64,000 bases of DNA. Source: an uncultured Anaerotruncus sp. (GTDB lineage Bacteria > Bacillota > Clostridia > Oscillospirales > Acutalibacteraceae). The notes under the pieces were generated by a model. That model worked only from the letters and a program-made list of their open reading frames with translations. It searched no databases and was not told where the DNA came from. Location: NCBI GenBank assembly GCA_900539775.1, contig UQDL01000004.1, positions 62,001-126,000 on the forward strand, in the 5' to 3' direction. Both the position numbers and the translations under genes were made by a program. Below are positions 17,358 through 27,001 of this stretch, piece after piece; the stretch's first letter is position 1; each line of letters starts with the position of its first letter.

Positions 17358-18926
17358 ATGAAGGAACAGGAAAAAACAACATTAAGAAAGCTTAGGCGTG
17401 AAAAGGCAGAAAGCTTTTTTCTGATTATCAGAGGTGCAGAAGTGGGCGTTTTTGCGGGCCTTGTGTGCGTGCTTTACAGATTTTTGCTTTCGCAGGCTGA
17501 AACAATACTTTATAAAGTAATAGACGCAGTTAAGGGCAACCCGATAAAGAGCACACTTTGGATTGCCGCTCTGGCAATTTTGGGTGCGCTTGTGGCTCTT
17601 ATTATCAAGGCGGTGCCTGATTCCGGCGGATCCGGTATTCCGCAGGTTAACGGAGAGATAAAGGGCTATCTTTCACCAAGCTGGTGGAGAGTTATTATTG
17701 CAAAGCTTGTGGGCAGCACGGCATCCATATTCAGCGGCCTGGCACTAGGCAGAGAGGGCCCAAGCATTCAATTCGGCGCAATGGCCGCAAAGGGCGTTGC
17801 AAGAATCACAAAAGCGGATAAAACAACCGAGCTTAGAATGATAAGCTGCGGTGCGGGCGCCGGACTTGCGGCGGCATTTAACGCTCCGCTTGCCGGAATT
17901 GTTTTTGTGCTTGAGGAAATTTATAAAACGTTTGACAAAGCAATTCTTTGCATGGGAATAGTTGCGGCGGTTACGGCTGATTTTGTTTCAAAACTGTTTT
18001 TCGGGCAAGACACGGTTTTCAGCTATGATTCGGTAACAATTCCCTTGCGCTGGTATTGGCTTTTGATAATCATGGGCGCCGTGTGCGGATTATTTGGCGT
18101 TATAAGCAATGTGCTTATGATAGGATTCAGAGACATAGTTGCAAAAATAACAAAAATTCCAAACACAATTAAGATGGCGGCAGGCTTTGCGATTAGCGGC
18201 ATAGTTGGATTGCTGATGCCGCAAATTCTTTGCGGCGGCCACAGAATGAGTGAGCTGCTCATAAACGAGCACCCTGCAATCGGCGCAATGGTGATTTTGC
18301 TGCTTGCGAAATTTATTTTCGGCATTTTCAGCTTTGGCACCGGTGCACCCGGCGGCACGCTTTATCCGCTTTGTGTTTTGGGCGCATATCTTGGTGCTAT
18401 ATACGGCAGAGGTGCAATTGATATTTTCGGGCTTGACCAAAGCCTTTGGCAGGAATTTGTTGTGCTTGGAATGGCAGGGCTTTTTGCATCAATAGTTCGC
18501 GCGCCCATAACGGGTGTTATTCTTGTTTTTGAAATTACGGGTAATGCAAGCAGTCTGTTGCCGCTTGTTGTTGTAAGCCTAATATCATATGCCCTTGCGA
18601 ATATGACGGGCAACTCACCGTTTTATGCGGCTTTGCTTGACAGAACTGTTAAGCACGAAGGAATAAAAGAAGCCAAGGCAGCCGAAAAGGTGCTTGAAAC
18701 CTTTGTTATTCCGCAAAACAGCCCTGTTTGCGGCAAAACAATTTCACAAATCAAATGGGGCAAGCATTGCCTGATAGTTTCAGTTGAAAGAGACGAAACG
18801 CCTATAACGCCAAAGGGCGATACCGAGCTTAAAGCAGGCGATATACTTGTTATTATGATAAGCCAAAGGCATTTTGCACTTGATTACGGCAGAATAGAAA
18901 GAATTTTAAACGGCAGGCAAATTTAA
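17358..18926 (+). CDS. ClC-family H+/Cl- exchanger with C-terminal TrkA-C domain
   Basis: The membrane part (about residues 15-430) holds the ClC selectivity motifs: GGSGIPQ, GREGPSIQFG with the gating Glu, AFNAPLAGIVFVLEEIYK with the internal proton Glu, and a GTGAPGGTLYP loop. The FYAALLDR segment matches the conserved pore Tyr region. Both exchanger glutamates are present, so it should antiport chloride and protons rather than act as a channel. The last 80 residues (VLETFVIPQNSPVCGKTISQI to MISQRHFALDYG) form a TrkA-C/RCK_C domain, which may bind a ligand. I chose the ATG at 17358 because GGCAGG precedes it; a TTG at 17343 is possible. It has its own promoter and terminator. Confidence 0.93.
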   Translation: MKEQEKTTLRKLRREKAESFFLIIRGAEVGVFAGLVCVLYRFLLSQAETILYKVIDAVKGNPIKSTLWIAALAILGALVALIIKAVPDSGGSGIPQVNGEIKGYLSPSWWRVIIAKLVGSTASIFSGLALGREGPSIQFGAMAAKGVARITKADKTTELRMISCGAGAGLAAAFNAPLAGIVFVLEEIYKTFDKAILCMGIVAAVTADFVSKLFFGQDTVFSYDSVTIPLRWYWLLIIMGAVCGLFGVISNVLMIGFRDIVAKITKIPNTIKMAAGFAISGIVGLLMPQILCGGHRMSELLINEHPAIGAMVILLLAKFIFGIFSFGTGAPGGTLYPLCVLGAYLGAIYGRGAIDIFGLDQSLWQEFVVLGMAGLFASIVRAPITGVILVFEITGNASSLLPLVVVSLISYALANMTGNSPFYAALLDRTVKHEGIKEAKAAEKVLETFVIPQNSPVCGKTISQIKWGKHCLIVSVERDETPITPKGDTELKAGDILVIMISQRHFALDYGRIERILNGRQI

Positions 18927-19047
18927 CTTCCGTTTAAGCCTAAGCATTAAGGCTTTAATCATTTCAAGCACAGACATTCCCACATAATACGTTAAAATCA
19001 GTTGAATCAAGCCTAAACAGATTTAATTCACACTGTTCAAACACAAA

Positions 19048-19088
19048 CAAAAAGCCGTTTCTTACTTAGATTAAGAAACGGCTTTTTT
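19048..19088. terminator. Bidirectional terminator between the ClC gene and the spo0A-like gene
   Basis: A 13-bp AAGCCGTTTCTTA stem with a CTTAGAT-type loop is flanked by A and T runs. It sits between convergent genes. The 120 bases between the ClC stop and this hairpin show no convincing gene. Confidence 0.85.
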
Positions 19089-19154
19089 GCGGCAACGGCC
19101 GAAAATCATATACATATTATAAATATGCAGAAAAAGAATTCACCGGGCACATAC

Positions 19155-19907
19155 TCAAGCGGATTTATATTCAAGGCGAAGCTTATCGGCCACCATTGCA
19201 ATAAATTCCGAATTGGTTGGCTTGCCCCTTTGCATTTGCACTGTGCATCCAAAATATTCAGAAAGATATTTTTTATTACCGCGCTGCCAAGCGGTTTCAA
19301 TTGCGTGGCGAATTGCCCTTTCAACCCTTGACGGAGTGCTTGAATATAATTTAGCAACGGCAGGATACAGCAGCTTTGTTACCGCACCGATCATTTGAGG
19401 ATCCTCTGCGCACATGGCAATTGCGCTGCGAAGATAACGATAGCCTTTTATATGCGCAGGCACTCCGATTTTGCACAAGGTTTCCGAAATAACGAGCTCT
19501 GCACTTTGCGAACTGACGGATGGCTGAATTTTTGATTTGCGCCACATCAAAAGGCGCAAAATTCTTTTGGCAACGGAATTTGGATCCAAAGGGCACACAA
19601 GGCAATAATCCGCACCGGCCTCCATTGCCTGTTGCTGAAGCCTGTAATCATCCGAGCTTAGCAAAATCAACGAAAGCGGCTTATTTTCAAAGCCGGAAAT
19701 ATGTTCAAGCACATCGGCGCCGTCTGCACCCGGCATAAAAAGCTCTGCCACAACAGCATCATAATAAGCGCCCGAAAGAGCAGAAATTATAGAATTTCCG
19801 TTTTTTTCGCAAAGAGTTACACAACATCCGAGATTTTGCAACGCTCTTGCACAATCCTGAGCAAACAAACTTGTTTCACCTATCAATATTTTTGATTTTC
19901 TTTCCAT
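19155..19907 (-). CDS. spo0A: Spo0A-family regulator with a degenerate receiver domain
   Basis: The C-terminal half (about residues 135-250) is a near-textbook Spo0A DNA-binding domain: [48 protein letters not shown] and [21 protein letters not shown]. Spo0A is the master regulator of entry into sporulation. The N-terminal receiver keeps its fold pattern but has lost the phosphorylation machinery. The acidic pair is Glu11-Thr12 instead of Asp-Asp, the phospho-acceptor is Glu55 ([10 protein letters not shown]; codon GAG) instead of Asp, and the conserved Lys before Pro is Cys105. It therefore probably cannot be switched by aspartyl phosphorylation. It stands alone, with no spoIVB neighbour, behind a good promoter. 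A true, phosphorylatable Spo0A may exist elsewhere in the genome. Confidence 0.9.
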   Translation of the reverse strand: MERKSKILIGETSLFAQDCARALQNLGCCVTLCEKNGNSIISALSGAYYDAVVAELFMPGADGADVLEHISGFENKPLSLILLSSDDYRLQQQAMEAGADYCLVCPLDPNSVAKRILRLLMWRKSKIQPSVSSQSAELVISETLCKIGVPAHIKGYRYLRSAIAMCAEDPQMIGAVTKLLYPAVAKLYSSTPSRVERAIRHAIETAWQRGNKKYLSEYFGCTVQMQRGKPTNSEFIAMVADKLRLEYKSA

Positions 19908-19938
19908 TTTTTGTCTCCTTAATGTGTATTTTTATCAC

Positions 19939-19967
19939 ATTATATCATTGTTTCTGAATTTGTGCAA
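19939..19967 (-). promoter_or_regulatory. Promoter of the spo0A-like gene
   Basis: TTGCAC (19967-19962), 17-base spacer, TATAAT (19944-19939), about 30 bases before the ATG. I find no convincing 0A box or sigma-H-type promoter next to it. Confidence 0.7.
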
Positions 19968-20085
19968 TACTTTCACATAATAATATTACTAATTTTCTCA
20001 TTTTTACCAAATATTCGTTGATTTATATTCACTTTTTAGCGAAAAACGACAATTGCAAAATCCGGTTTAAAAAGCCTGCACAATA

Positions 20086-20094
20086 TGATATAAT
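20086..20094 (+). promoter_or_regulatory. Extended -10 promoter element before the plus-strand glycosyltransferases
   Basis: TGATATAAT forms an extended -10 box; the -35 region 17 bases upstream is only TTTAAA. The 5' leader would be about 95 bases. The remainder of the gap 19908-20196 shows nothing else. Confidence 0.5.
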
Positions 20095-20196
20095 GTAATT
20101 GAATGTTTGTGCATACAGAATATCAGCAAATTAAGGCTGTATAAAAATCATTTTTTTGCATTGCACAACAAAAGAAAAGCTTAACGGAGTGATAAA

Positions 20197-21183
20197 ATGC
20201 CGCTTTTCAGCATTATCGTGCCTGTTTACAAGGCTGAAAAACACATAAACGAATGCGTTGATTCTGTTTTGGCGCAAACCTTTGAGGATTTTGAATTGAT
20301 TTTAGCAGATGACGGATCACCCGATCGCTGCCCCGAAATTTGCGATGAATATGCAAAAAAGGATTCACGAATCAAGGTTATCCACAAAGAAAACGGCGGT
20401 GCATCATCTGCAAGAAACAGCGGAATTGAAGCTGCCTGCGGAGAATATGTGATTTTTCTTGATTCAGACGATTATTGGGAAGGAAATTACACCCTGCAAA
20501 GGCTTACGGAAAAATCAAAAAGCGGATACGATATTATAATATTCGGCTGCAAGCTTCTGAATATGAAAAACGGCGAAATGCAAATTTCACGCAACGGCTA
20601 CAACACCGCCCTGCTTGAAAACGGAAAAAGAGACGAAGCGCTGCAATACCTGCTTAAGAGCAAAGATATTCCCGGAGCTGCCTACATTTTTGCAACAAAA
20701 AGGAGCGTGCTTAACGGCAGCAAGCGCATCCGATTTGTAACGGGAATAAGCGGCGAAGATTATGATTTTGTGCTGAGCTGTTTTTTTGAAGCGCAAACCT
20801 ATTCTGCGGTTGACGATGTTTTTTACATTTACAGAAGAGGGCAAAGCAACTCCGTTACATCTACATCGGCGGAATTGATAATTAAAGGCAGTTTATATGC
20901 AATAAAAAAATGGCGGGCAATGGCTGAAGAATTAAGCTGCAAGCCGCTTGCGGCAGATCTTTTAAATTATCTTGCATTTATCTATTGCACAGCGCTTTTA
21001 TTGGCCGGCGGTCTTAAAGGCAAAAAGAAAAAGCAAGCGCTTGAGCAAATAAACAAAGAGAGCGATATTCTTGTATACGGCTTTTGGAGAAAAGTTAAGC
21101 TTGTGCGTGCCATACAAAAAGCAGCCGGAGCCAATGCAGCAGCATGGCTTTTAAATATATATTGGAAGATTTTCGGTAAATGA
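20197..21183 (+). CDS. Family 2 glycosyltransferase
   Basis: The protein (328 residues) starts with the GT-A signature FSIIVPVYKAEKHINECVDSVLAQTFEDFELILADDGSPD, followed by the DxD-like LDSDDYW near residue 90. It should transfer a sugar from a nucleotide donor to a lipid-linked or surface glycan acceptor on the cytoplasmic face. Donor and acceptor cannot be read from sequence. It is the first of three plus-strand glycosyltransferase genes; its stop overlaps the next start (ATGA). Confidence 0.92.
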   Translation: MPLFSIIVPVYKAEKHINECVDSVLAQTFEDFELILADDGSPDRCPEICDEYAKKDSRIKVIHKENGGASSARNSGIEAACGEYVIFLDSDDYWEGNYTLQRLTEKSKSGYDIIIFGCKLLNMKNGEMQISRNGYNTALLENGKRDEALQYLLKSKDIPGAAYIFATKRSVLNGSKRIRFVTGISGEDYDFVLSCFFEAQTYSAVDDVFYIYRRGQSNSVTSTSAELIIKGSLYAIKKWRAMAEELSCKPLAADLLNYLAFIYCTALLLAGGLKGKKKKQALEQINKESDILVYGFWRKVKLVRAIQKAAGANAAAWLLNIYWKIFGK

Positions 21184-22295
21184 TGGAAAAGAAAAAACTT
21201 TTAGTTGTTATGCAACATTTACGGCGGGGCGGAGTTGAGCTTGCGGCAATAAATTTTGCATCAAATTTAAACAAAGATAAATACAGTATCACATACTACC
21301 TTGTGGATGTTCAAAATTATCATGACGAAGCTTTGGAAAGCGAATTGCTTGCAAGCGGCGCAAAAATCATTAAAGTTTTGCACAGTGATCACGGTTATAT
21401 TAAAGGATATTTCCATGCCAAAAAGGTTATTTCAAGCGGAAAATACGATATAGTTCATTCACACGTGATGTTTTTCAGCGGCATAATAGCCGCTGCGGCA
21501 AAACACTGCGGAGTAAAAAAAATCGTTACTCATTCTCACGGCACAAAGTGGAATCATAAAGAAAACGTAATTTTTAAAGTTTACAAAGCCGTGATGCGCA
21601 AATTGATAAATAAAAACGCAACGCACATTCTTGCGTGCTCCGAAGCAGCCGGCGAATATCTTTACGGCAAAAAGGAATATAAAAAAAAAGGCATTTTCGT
21701 GCCTAACGGCATAGACTGCTCGGCATATGCATATAACGAAGCGGTGCGCCGAGAGGTGCGAAACGAATTCGGCATAGGAAACGGCGAAATTTTAATCGGC
21801 CACATCGGCACTATTTACAAAATTAAAAACCAAGTTTTTTTGGTGGAGATTTTTGCCGAGATGCTTAAAACAGCCCCTGATTCGCATTTGCTTTTGGCAG
21901 GCGAAAGAGTTGAGGACGAGCCCGTTTTGCGAAAAGCGAAAGAGCTTGGAATTGAAAACAAAATCATTTTTACGGGCCAACGCAGCGATGTTTCACGGCT
22001 TTTGCAAGGCTTTGACATTATGATTTTTCCCTCTCTTTACGAAGGACTTCCCGTTTCATTGATTGAAGCACAGGCGGCAAAACTGCCGTGTTTGATTTCA
22101 ACGGCGGTTACAAATGAGGTTGCTTTTAACAAGAGCACGGCATTTATGCCTCTTTCCGAGCCTGCCGCAAAATGGGGAGAAAAGGCCTTTGAGCTTATCA
22201 AGGCAAACAGAAACGAAACAGACATAACAAGCCTTGTAAATAATTTTGATATTCACAAGGCAACCGAAATACTTAACAAGATTTATTTGGATTAA
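21180..22295 (+). CDS. Family 4 glycosyltransferase
   Basis: This 371-residue GT-B enzyme opens with KKLLVVMQHLRRGGVELAAINFASNL, typical of GT4 (glycine loop and acceptor site). The donor-site E-x7-E motif lies in FPSLYEGLPVSLIEAQAAKLP near residue 290, after HIGTIYKIKNQ and LLLAGERVEDE. It overlaps the upstream gene by 4 bases, so translation is coupled. Two adjacent ATG codons could be the start. Substrate unknown. Confidence 0.92.
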   Translation: MMEKKKLLVVMQHLRRGGVELAAINFASNLNKDKYSITYYLVDVQNYHDEALESELLASGAKIIKVLHSDHGYIKGYFHAKKVISSGKYDIVHSHVMFFSGIIAAAAKHCGVKKIVTHSHGTKWNHKENVIFKVYKAVMRKLINKNATHILACSEAAGEYLYGKKEYKKKGIFVPNGIDCSAYAYNEAVRREVRNEFGIGNGEILIGHIGTIYKIKNQVFLVEIFAEMLKTAPDSHLLLAGERVEDEPVLRKAKELGIENKIIFTGQRSDVSRLLQGFDIMIFPSLYEGLPVSLIEAQAAKLPCLISTAVTNEVAFNKSTAFMPLSEPAAKWGEKAFELIKANRNETDITSLVNNFDIHKATEILNKIYLD

Positions 22296-22298
22296 AAT

Positions 22299-23294
22299 AT
22301 GATAAGTGTTATTGTTCCTATTTACAACGTTGAAAAACATTTGAAAAAGTGCATAAACAGCATTGCAGAGCAAACAAACCGCAACATTGAAATAATTTTG
22401 GTTAACGACGGGTCTCCGGACGGCTGCCTCGAAATCTGCAACGAATTTGCAAAAAAAGATTCGAGAATTAAAGTTATAAACAAGGAGAACGGCGGCCTCG
22501 TGAGCGCACGCAAGGCAGGCCTTGCTGCGGCAAGCGGCGAATACATAGCTTTTGTGGACGGAGACGATTATTTAAAACCCAAGGCAATGGAAATTATTGG
22601 AACCGCAATTGAAAAATATTCGCCTGACATGGTGCTTTTTGAATTTTTGAGCATTTTGCCGAGCGGCGAAATCAAAAGCGGCCAAAATTTTTTTGCAGAA
22701 TATGCCCGAAAAACCGAACTTTCCGAAAAGCTATATCCCACAATGCTTTATGACGGCAGATTTTATAATTTCGGAATTATGCCAAGCTGCTGGAGTAAGG
22801 TGTTTAAAAAGGAACTTTTGGAAAAAGAACTTGCAAATGTTGACAACAGTGTAAAAATGGGCGAAGATGCGGCTTTCACCTACCCTTGCCTGCTTGACGC
22901 AAAAAGTGTTTGTATGATAGATGAACCACTTTATTGCTACAACATACGCCCCGAAAGCATGTCTAACGCATATGACAAAAACTTAGAAAGCATAATTCTT
23001 TTGCCGTATTTCAGGCTTAAAGAAAAAAGCCGTGAAACAGGCGGAGTGCTTGATTCGCAGCTTGATTATTATTTGATTTATTTAATTAACTTTTTAATAA
23101 GAAACGAGGCACGAAGCAAAAATCCCAAGCCGGCGATAAAGCGAATAGCGAAAAATGAAGAAATTTGTGCCGCCGCAAAGAGGCTGAGCATGGCTCAGCT
23201 TCCCATGCACACAAGGCTGCTGGCATATGCCCTCAGAAAACAAAACAGTAAGTTGCTTTTGATTTATATGAAAGCGCTGAAAATTTTTATGTGA
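22299..23294 (+). CDS. Family 2 glycosyltransferase
   Basis: A second GT-A enzyme (331 residues) with ISVIVPIYNVEKHLKKCINSIAEQTNRNIEIILVNDGSPDGC and FVDGDDYLKP (DxD) near residue 90, and a MGEDAAFTYPCLL block in the second half, typical of capsule and teichoic-acid glycosyltransferases. It follows the GT4 gene by three bases and ends the plus-strand trio at a shared terminator. Confidence 0.92.
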   Translation: MISVIVPIYNVEKHLKKCINSIAEQTNRNIEIILVNDGSPDGCLEICNEFAKKDSRIKVINKENGGLVSARKAGLAAASGEYIAFVDGDDYLKPKAMEIIGTAIEKYSPDMVLFEFLSILPSGEIKSGQNFFAEYARKTELSEKLYPTMLYDGRFYNFGIMPSCWSKVFKKELLEKELANVDNSVKMGEDAAFTYPCLLDAKSVCMIDEPLYCYNIRPESMSNAYDKNLESIILLPYFRLKEKSRETGGVLDSQLDYYLIYLINFLIRNEARSKNPKPAIKRIAKNEEICAAAKRLSMAQLPMHTRLLAYALRKQNSKLLLIYMKALKIFM

Positions 23295-23310
23295 TGCAGC
23301 AAACAAGTAA

Positions 23311-23350
23311 CAAAAAAACCGCCAATATATCATATTGGCGGTTTTTTATT
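23311..23350. terminator. Bidirectional terminator between the two arms of the polysaccharide locus
   Basis: A 14-bp perfect stem (AAAACCGCCAATAT and complement) with a 3-base loop, flanked by A and T runs, separates the converging plus- and minus-strand glycosyltransferase operons. Confidence 0.88.
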
Positions 23351-23379
23351 ATGCTGCGGCTGCGCATTTCGGCAGAAAT

Positions 23380-24255
23380 TTATTTTATGCTTTGCAGCAC
23401 CTTATCTATTATTTCGGAATCAACATCCATATCAAATTTGCGGGCAAAAACAGCGGGCGAATTTTTTATCATTTCAAAATCCTCCGTTCTGAAAACATAA
23501 GGATTTCCTCGTTGCCAATCTATCAGCCTGGCGCAGGCAAGGTGGTTATTGCCGCAGTTTTTCATATAAACATCATCTGCAAACGGAGAATTAACAAGAG
23601 CGGTTTGCACAAACACCTCATCACCGCAATAAGAGAAGCGAAGAATTTTTTTTAAGCGCTCACTCTCTTGCGCTATATAAGCAGCGAATTCACCTGTTAT
23701 GCTAAACCAGTTGCAGCCCTTTTGCACCTTTATATTTGTATTTTTAAGCCTGTCAACGCCGAAAAGCATCTGCACACGCAAAGCGATTTGAGCCAATATT
23801 TTAGTTAAAATATTTCGGTGGCGGCGGAAAAGATGATAATATCTGATTCTGTTTTCCGATTCTTTTGTTGCCTTATCATCAGTAAAATGAACAAACTGCA
23901 AGCCGTTATTTTCTTTAAAAAAAGCATGAATTTGATTATTTGATTTAATCGGCAAATCGGCACCGGAAATAAGATGCACATATTCATATTTCGTGCCGCT
24001 TTTTTGCATTTTATCAACCTCTGCAAGCAAAAGCATTTCGCAGCGCACCTGGCTGAAATCGCCCCAAGTAACATTGGTTTGAGGGGTGAAAAAAATTCTT
24101 GATTGCTGAGGAAGTGCCTTGAATTTTTTAAAATCAAAATCATGCGCCTTTGAATCTATATGCACAAAAATATCGTTGCGCTCATCATCAAGTGCAGCAA
24201 TCAGCTTTTCAAGCAAATCAAATTGCCGATGTGCTATTATCATAAACGCATGCAT
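23380..24255 (-). CDS. Core-2/I-branching-type (GT14) N-acetylglucosaminyltransferase-like protein
   Basis: The 291-residue protein matches the branching-enzyme family: HAFMIIAHRQFDLLEKLIAAL at the start, DIFVHIDSKA, WGDFSQVRCEMLLL, YVHLISGADLPIKSNN and GCNWFSITGEFAAYI, then FSYCGDEVFVQTALVNSPF. Bacterial members sit in capsule or exopolysaccharide clusters and are thought to add side-chain sugars, often beta-linked. It is the last gene of the large minus-strand polysaccharide operon. GGAGG lies before the ATG. Confidence 0.9.
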   Translation of the reverse strand: MHAFMIIAHRQFDLLEKLIAALDDERNDIFVHIDSKAHDFDFKKFKALPQQSRIFFTPQTNVTWGDFSQVRCEMLLLAEVDKMQKSGTKYEYVHLISGADLPIKSNNQIHAFFKENNGLQFVHFTDDKATKESENRIRYYHLFRRHRNILTKILAQIALRVQMLFGVDRLKNTNIKVQKGCNWFSITGEFAAYIAQESERLKKILRFSYCGDEVFVQTALVNSPFADDVYMKNCGNNHLACARLIDWQRGNPYVFRTEDFEMIKNSPAVFARKFDMDVDSEIIDKVLQSIK

Positions 24256-24270
24256 CTTGCTTCCTCCTTT

Positions 24271-25404
24271 TTAATCAATCAAACCAAAACAGCTTAAAAT
24301 GCGGCGTGTTGAATTGCCGTCTGTATATTTATGAAGCGCAGTTCTTTGATTTGCGCGTTCTTGGGCATAATCATCACGCCCTTCTGAAACAGATGAAATA
24401 AACTTTGCAATTCCGCTTGCATCGCAAACATGCACACCGGGCATATATTGCAAAGGATCATCCACAACAAATCCGCGCAAGCCGTCACTTTTAATTCCAA
24501 TATCGGAAATATCAAAAGCAATAGGCTTATCGCAAAGCAAATAATCGGCAAAAACAGATGAAAAATCAGTTATCAAGGCATCTGATCTTGCAAGCAAATC
24601 ATAAAGGCGAATCCCCTCCGCAACAAAATCCGCATCACTGAACACAAGCACATTTGAAAGCCCACGCACATTTACTTTTGAGAGCTGCTGAGCAGGATGA
24701 AATTTAACAACCATAACCGAATTCGAGGCAACAAGCGCCGAATTGATTATTTGCAGGCTTTCAGGCGAAAGCAAATCATATCTGTCTTGCTTTGAATCAT
24801 CATGCTGCAATTCATTATGCGAACGATAAGTGGGAAGCCAAATAAACAATTTGGAGCAGCCACACAGCTTGGCTTCAAATTCGCCCGGAAGCTTATAATT
24901 TTTACTGACGAGAACATCTGTGCGCGGATAGCCGAGAATTCTTACCTTTTGAGCAGAACCGGGATTTATATATTCCTCAAGCCTTTTATGGTTTTCGGAA
25001 AGGCACACGATATCCGTGTGAAAATCAGGTGGAAAAAAAAGCCCTTTGGTATCTTTATAAGAAAAACCATGAGTTAAATAAATTCGTTTTTGGCCTTTTT
25101 TGCTTTCTATACCGCAATAATTATGAGTATAAAAACAATACTTGGCCTTTGCGAAATACCAAATTGCGGCAAAACTTGTTTTACCCTGCGAAACATATTT
25201 AACCTTGCGGCTGTTTTTATATTTGGAAGCATCAGCCACAACCCAAACATATTTATAAGGGGCATTTATACTCAGCAAATATTCAAATAGCGGATATGAA
25301 TTATCTGCCAAATCGCCGCGACTTTCAAACAGCACAAGCCTGCGGCACAAAGGAGTTTTTCTTTGCCAAAAATGAATAAGCTTTATTAAAAATTTTTTAA
25401 TCAT
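24271..25404 (-). CDS. CDP-glycerol glycerophosphotransferase-family (TagB/TagF-like) enzyme
   Basis: This protein belongs to the CDP-glycerol/ribitol phosphotransferase family. It shows YLTHGFSYKDTKG (His of the family HG motif), ILGYPRTDVLV, WLPTYRSHNE and the CDP-binding ITDFSSVFADYLLCDKPIAFDISD near residue 315. Such enzymes join glycerol-phosphate, ribitol-phosphate or phosphosugars to surface polymers. The first residues (IKKFLIKLIHFWQRK) are an amphipathic membrane-binding helix. The ATG at 25404 overlaps the end of the flippase gene and has GGGGG 11 bases upstream; the ATG at 25413 and a longer frame to 25485 are less likely. Confidence 0.87.
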   Translation of the reverse strand: MIKKFLIKLIHFWQRKTPLCRRLVLFESRGDLADNSYPLFEYLLSINAPYKYVWVVADASKYKNSRKVKYVSQGKTSFAAIWYFAKAKYCFYTHNYCGIESKKGQKRIYLTHGFSYKDTKGLFFPPDFHTDIVCLSENHKRLEEYINPGSAQKVRILGYPRTDVLVSKNYKLPGEFEAKLCGCSKLFIWLPTYRSHNELQHDDSKQDRYDLLSPESLQIINSALVASNSVMVVKFHPAQQLSKVNVRGLSNVLVFSDADFVAEGIRLYDLLARSDALITDFSSVFADYLLCDKPIAFDISDIGIKSDGLRGFVVDDPLQYMPGVHVCDASGIAKFISSVSEGRDDYAQERANQRTALHKYTDGNSTRRILSCFGLID

Positions 25405-26974
25405 TTTCAGCATTTCCCCCTTGCCTTTTAAACCTGCCGAAAACCCTGCCGCAAAATCCCTTAACAAGCGATTTTTCATAAGCATTCATTGAAAAAAGCC
25501 AAACAGAGCCGCAAAAAACAACCGTGTAAACACCAATCCACAAAATCAAACAAGCAAGCGAATTTATATCAACAAGTGCCATAATTGCCGCACCTGCGGC
25601 AAAAGGAACAAGCATTCCTGCAGTGAGGCGCAGAATGTTTTTCCAAAAAGCAACTATATCTATGTTTATCTTTTTTTGATAAACAACATTCATTATAATT
25701 CCGTTTGCAAGCACCGTGGCAAGCCCCGTGCCGATTGCCGCACCGAGCCCTCCGAAACGGCGGCACAAAATTATGCTGATAACAAGATTAAAAACAGCCA
25801 TTGCGCCGTAAATATAGGAGCGATAGTGGTGGCGGTTTTCCGCCCTTTGAATTTCTATTCCAACATTTTGAATAAGCGGCACGATGCTCGGAATTAAAAT
25901 AACCAGCGCAATTGCATAAGCGCCGCCGTATTCTTCGCCCGCCCAAAACCGTATAAAAGGCTTTCCGAAAAACACAAAGCCTGAGCCTATAAGCGCAAGC
26001 AGCATATACTGGAGCCTGCCCACCTTAACAAACAACTCCGTAAGCGCATTGCGCTGCCGAATTGAATCTTGGGGATATTTGTTAACAAGCGAATGGATAT
26101 AAGGAGTGAAAACACCTGAAATGGCAGTTGAAAAATTAGTATAATATGTATTTACCGATGCACCCACTGCATAAACCGCAACCACGGCCGTGCCGCAAAA
26201 TCTGCCAAGCAAAACACTGTCTATTCCCGAATTGACCTTATCAACAAAAAGATTTATCGCAATAAGCCCCGAAAATGCAAAAACGCTTTTAAACAGACCA
26301 AAATCAATGTTTGAAAAATCAAATTTCAATTTTAGATTTTTAAGCGCATAAACAATATTTATAAGCTTGACGATCACGCCGAGAGCTAGCGCAACAACAG
26401 TCAACCCGATTGCACCGCCGCCGAAATAAAGCACCGCCAAATTTAAAGCAACCGTAGCAACGGTGGAGGCAAGCGAAAAAGCCTTAAGGAAAACGAATTT
26501 TTCAAGTGCCGCAATATAGCAATTAAACACCGTGCACAAAAAGCCGAGCGCAGTTGAAAGAGTTAAAAACAGCATCATTATGCCGGCCTTTTGCAACTCT
26601 GCAGTGCTTAACCCCTTATCAAAAAGCAGTGCGGGCTTTGCCGCAAACACTCCGCCGATAATAAGCGAAATAAGCGAAATAGCGGCAAACACAATAAAAA
26701 AGAGCGAATTAAAGCTGTTTATTTTATCCTGCCTGCCCTCTGCTTTAAATTTTGAATAAAATTTAATATAAGAGCTTGTAAAGCCCAAATCAAGAAGCCC
26801 AAGCAGTGCCACGGCAGAACTTACCGTGCCGTAAAGCCCATATTCATTTTGGCCCATAAGCCGAAGCATAACAGGGGTGTAAAGCAGCCCAACAATAACA
26901 TTTAAAAATACCTGGGCATAAGAGAGCAACGCACCTGCTTTGCGCTCGGCAGAGCTTGATAATTTATTTTTCAT
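25397..26974 (-). CDS. Polysaccharide flippase (Wzx/MATE-like oligosaccharide exporter)
   Basis: The protein (525 residues) has 12-14 predicted membrane helices and the start typical of Wzx-type flippases (GALLSYAQVFLNVIVGLLYTPVMLRLMGQNEYGLYGTV). It should move the lipid-linked repeat unit to the outer face. The motifs IEIQRAENRHHYRSYIYG and FGGLGAAIGTGLATVLANG are family-typical. It overlaps the start of the CDP-glycerol-type gene. Confidence 0.92.
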   Translation of the reverse strand: MKNKLSSSAERKAGALLSYAQVFLNVIVGLLYTPVMLRLMGQNEYGLYGTVSSAVALLGLLDLGFTSSYIKFYSKFKAEGRQDKINSFNSLFFIVFAAISLISLIIGGVFAAKPALLFDKGLSTAELQKAGIMMLFLTLSTALGFLCTVFNCYIAALEKFVFLKAFSLASTVATVALNLAVLYFGGGAIGLTVVALALGVIVKLINIVYALKNLKLKFDFSNIDFGLFKSVFAFSGLIAINLFVDKVNSGIDSVLLGRFCGTAVVAVYAVGASVNTYYTNFSTAISGVFTPYIHSLVNKYPQDSIRQRNALTELFVKVGRLQYMLLALIGSGFVFFGKPFIRFWAGEEYGGAYAIALVILIPSIVPLIQNVGIEIQRAENRHHYRSYIYGAMAVFNLVISIILCRRFGGLGAAIGTGLATVLANGIIMNVVYQKKINIDIVAFWKNILRLTAGMLVPFAAGAAIMALVDINSLACLILWIGVYTVVFCGSVWLFSMNAYEKSLVKGFCGRVFGRFKRQGGNAEND

Positions 26975-27001
26975 ACAAGAAATGCTCCGATAAGATTCCT
27001 T

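Noticed and set aside
18930..19045. A hydrophobic minus-strand peptide of about 35 codons with a basic end, like a type I toxin
   Set aside because: It has no ATG with a ribosome-binding site at the right place and no antisense RNA promoter that I can see.
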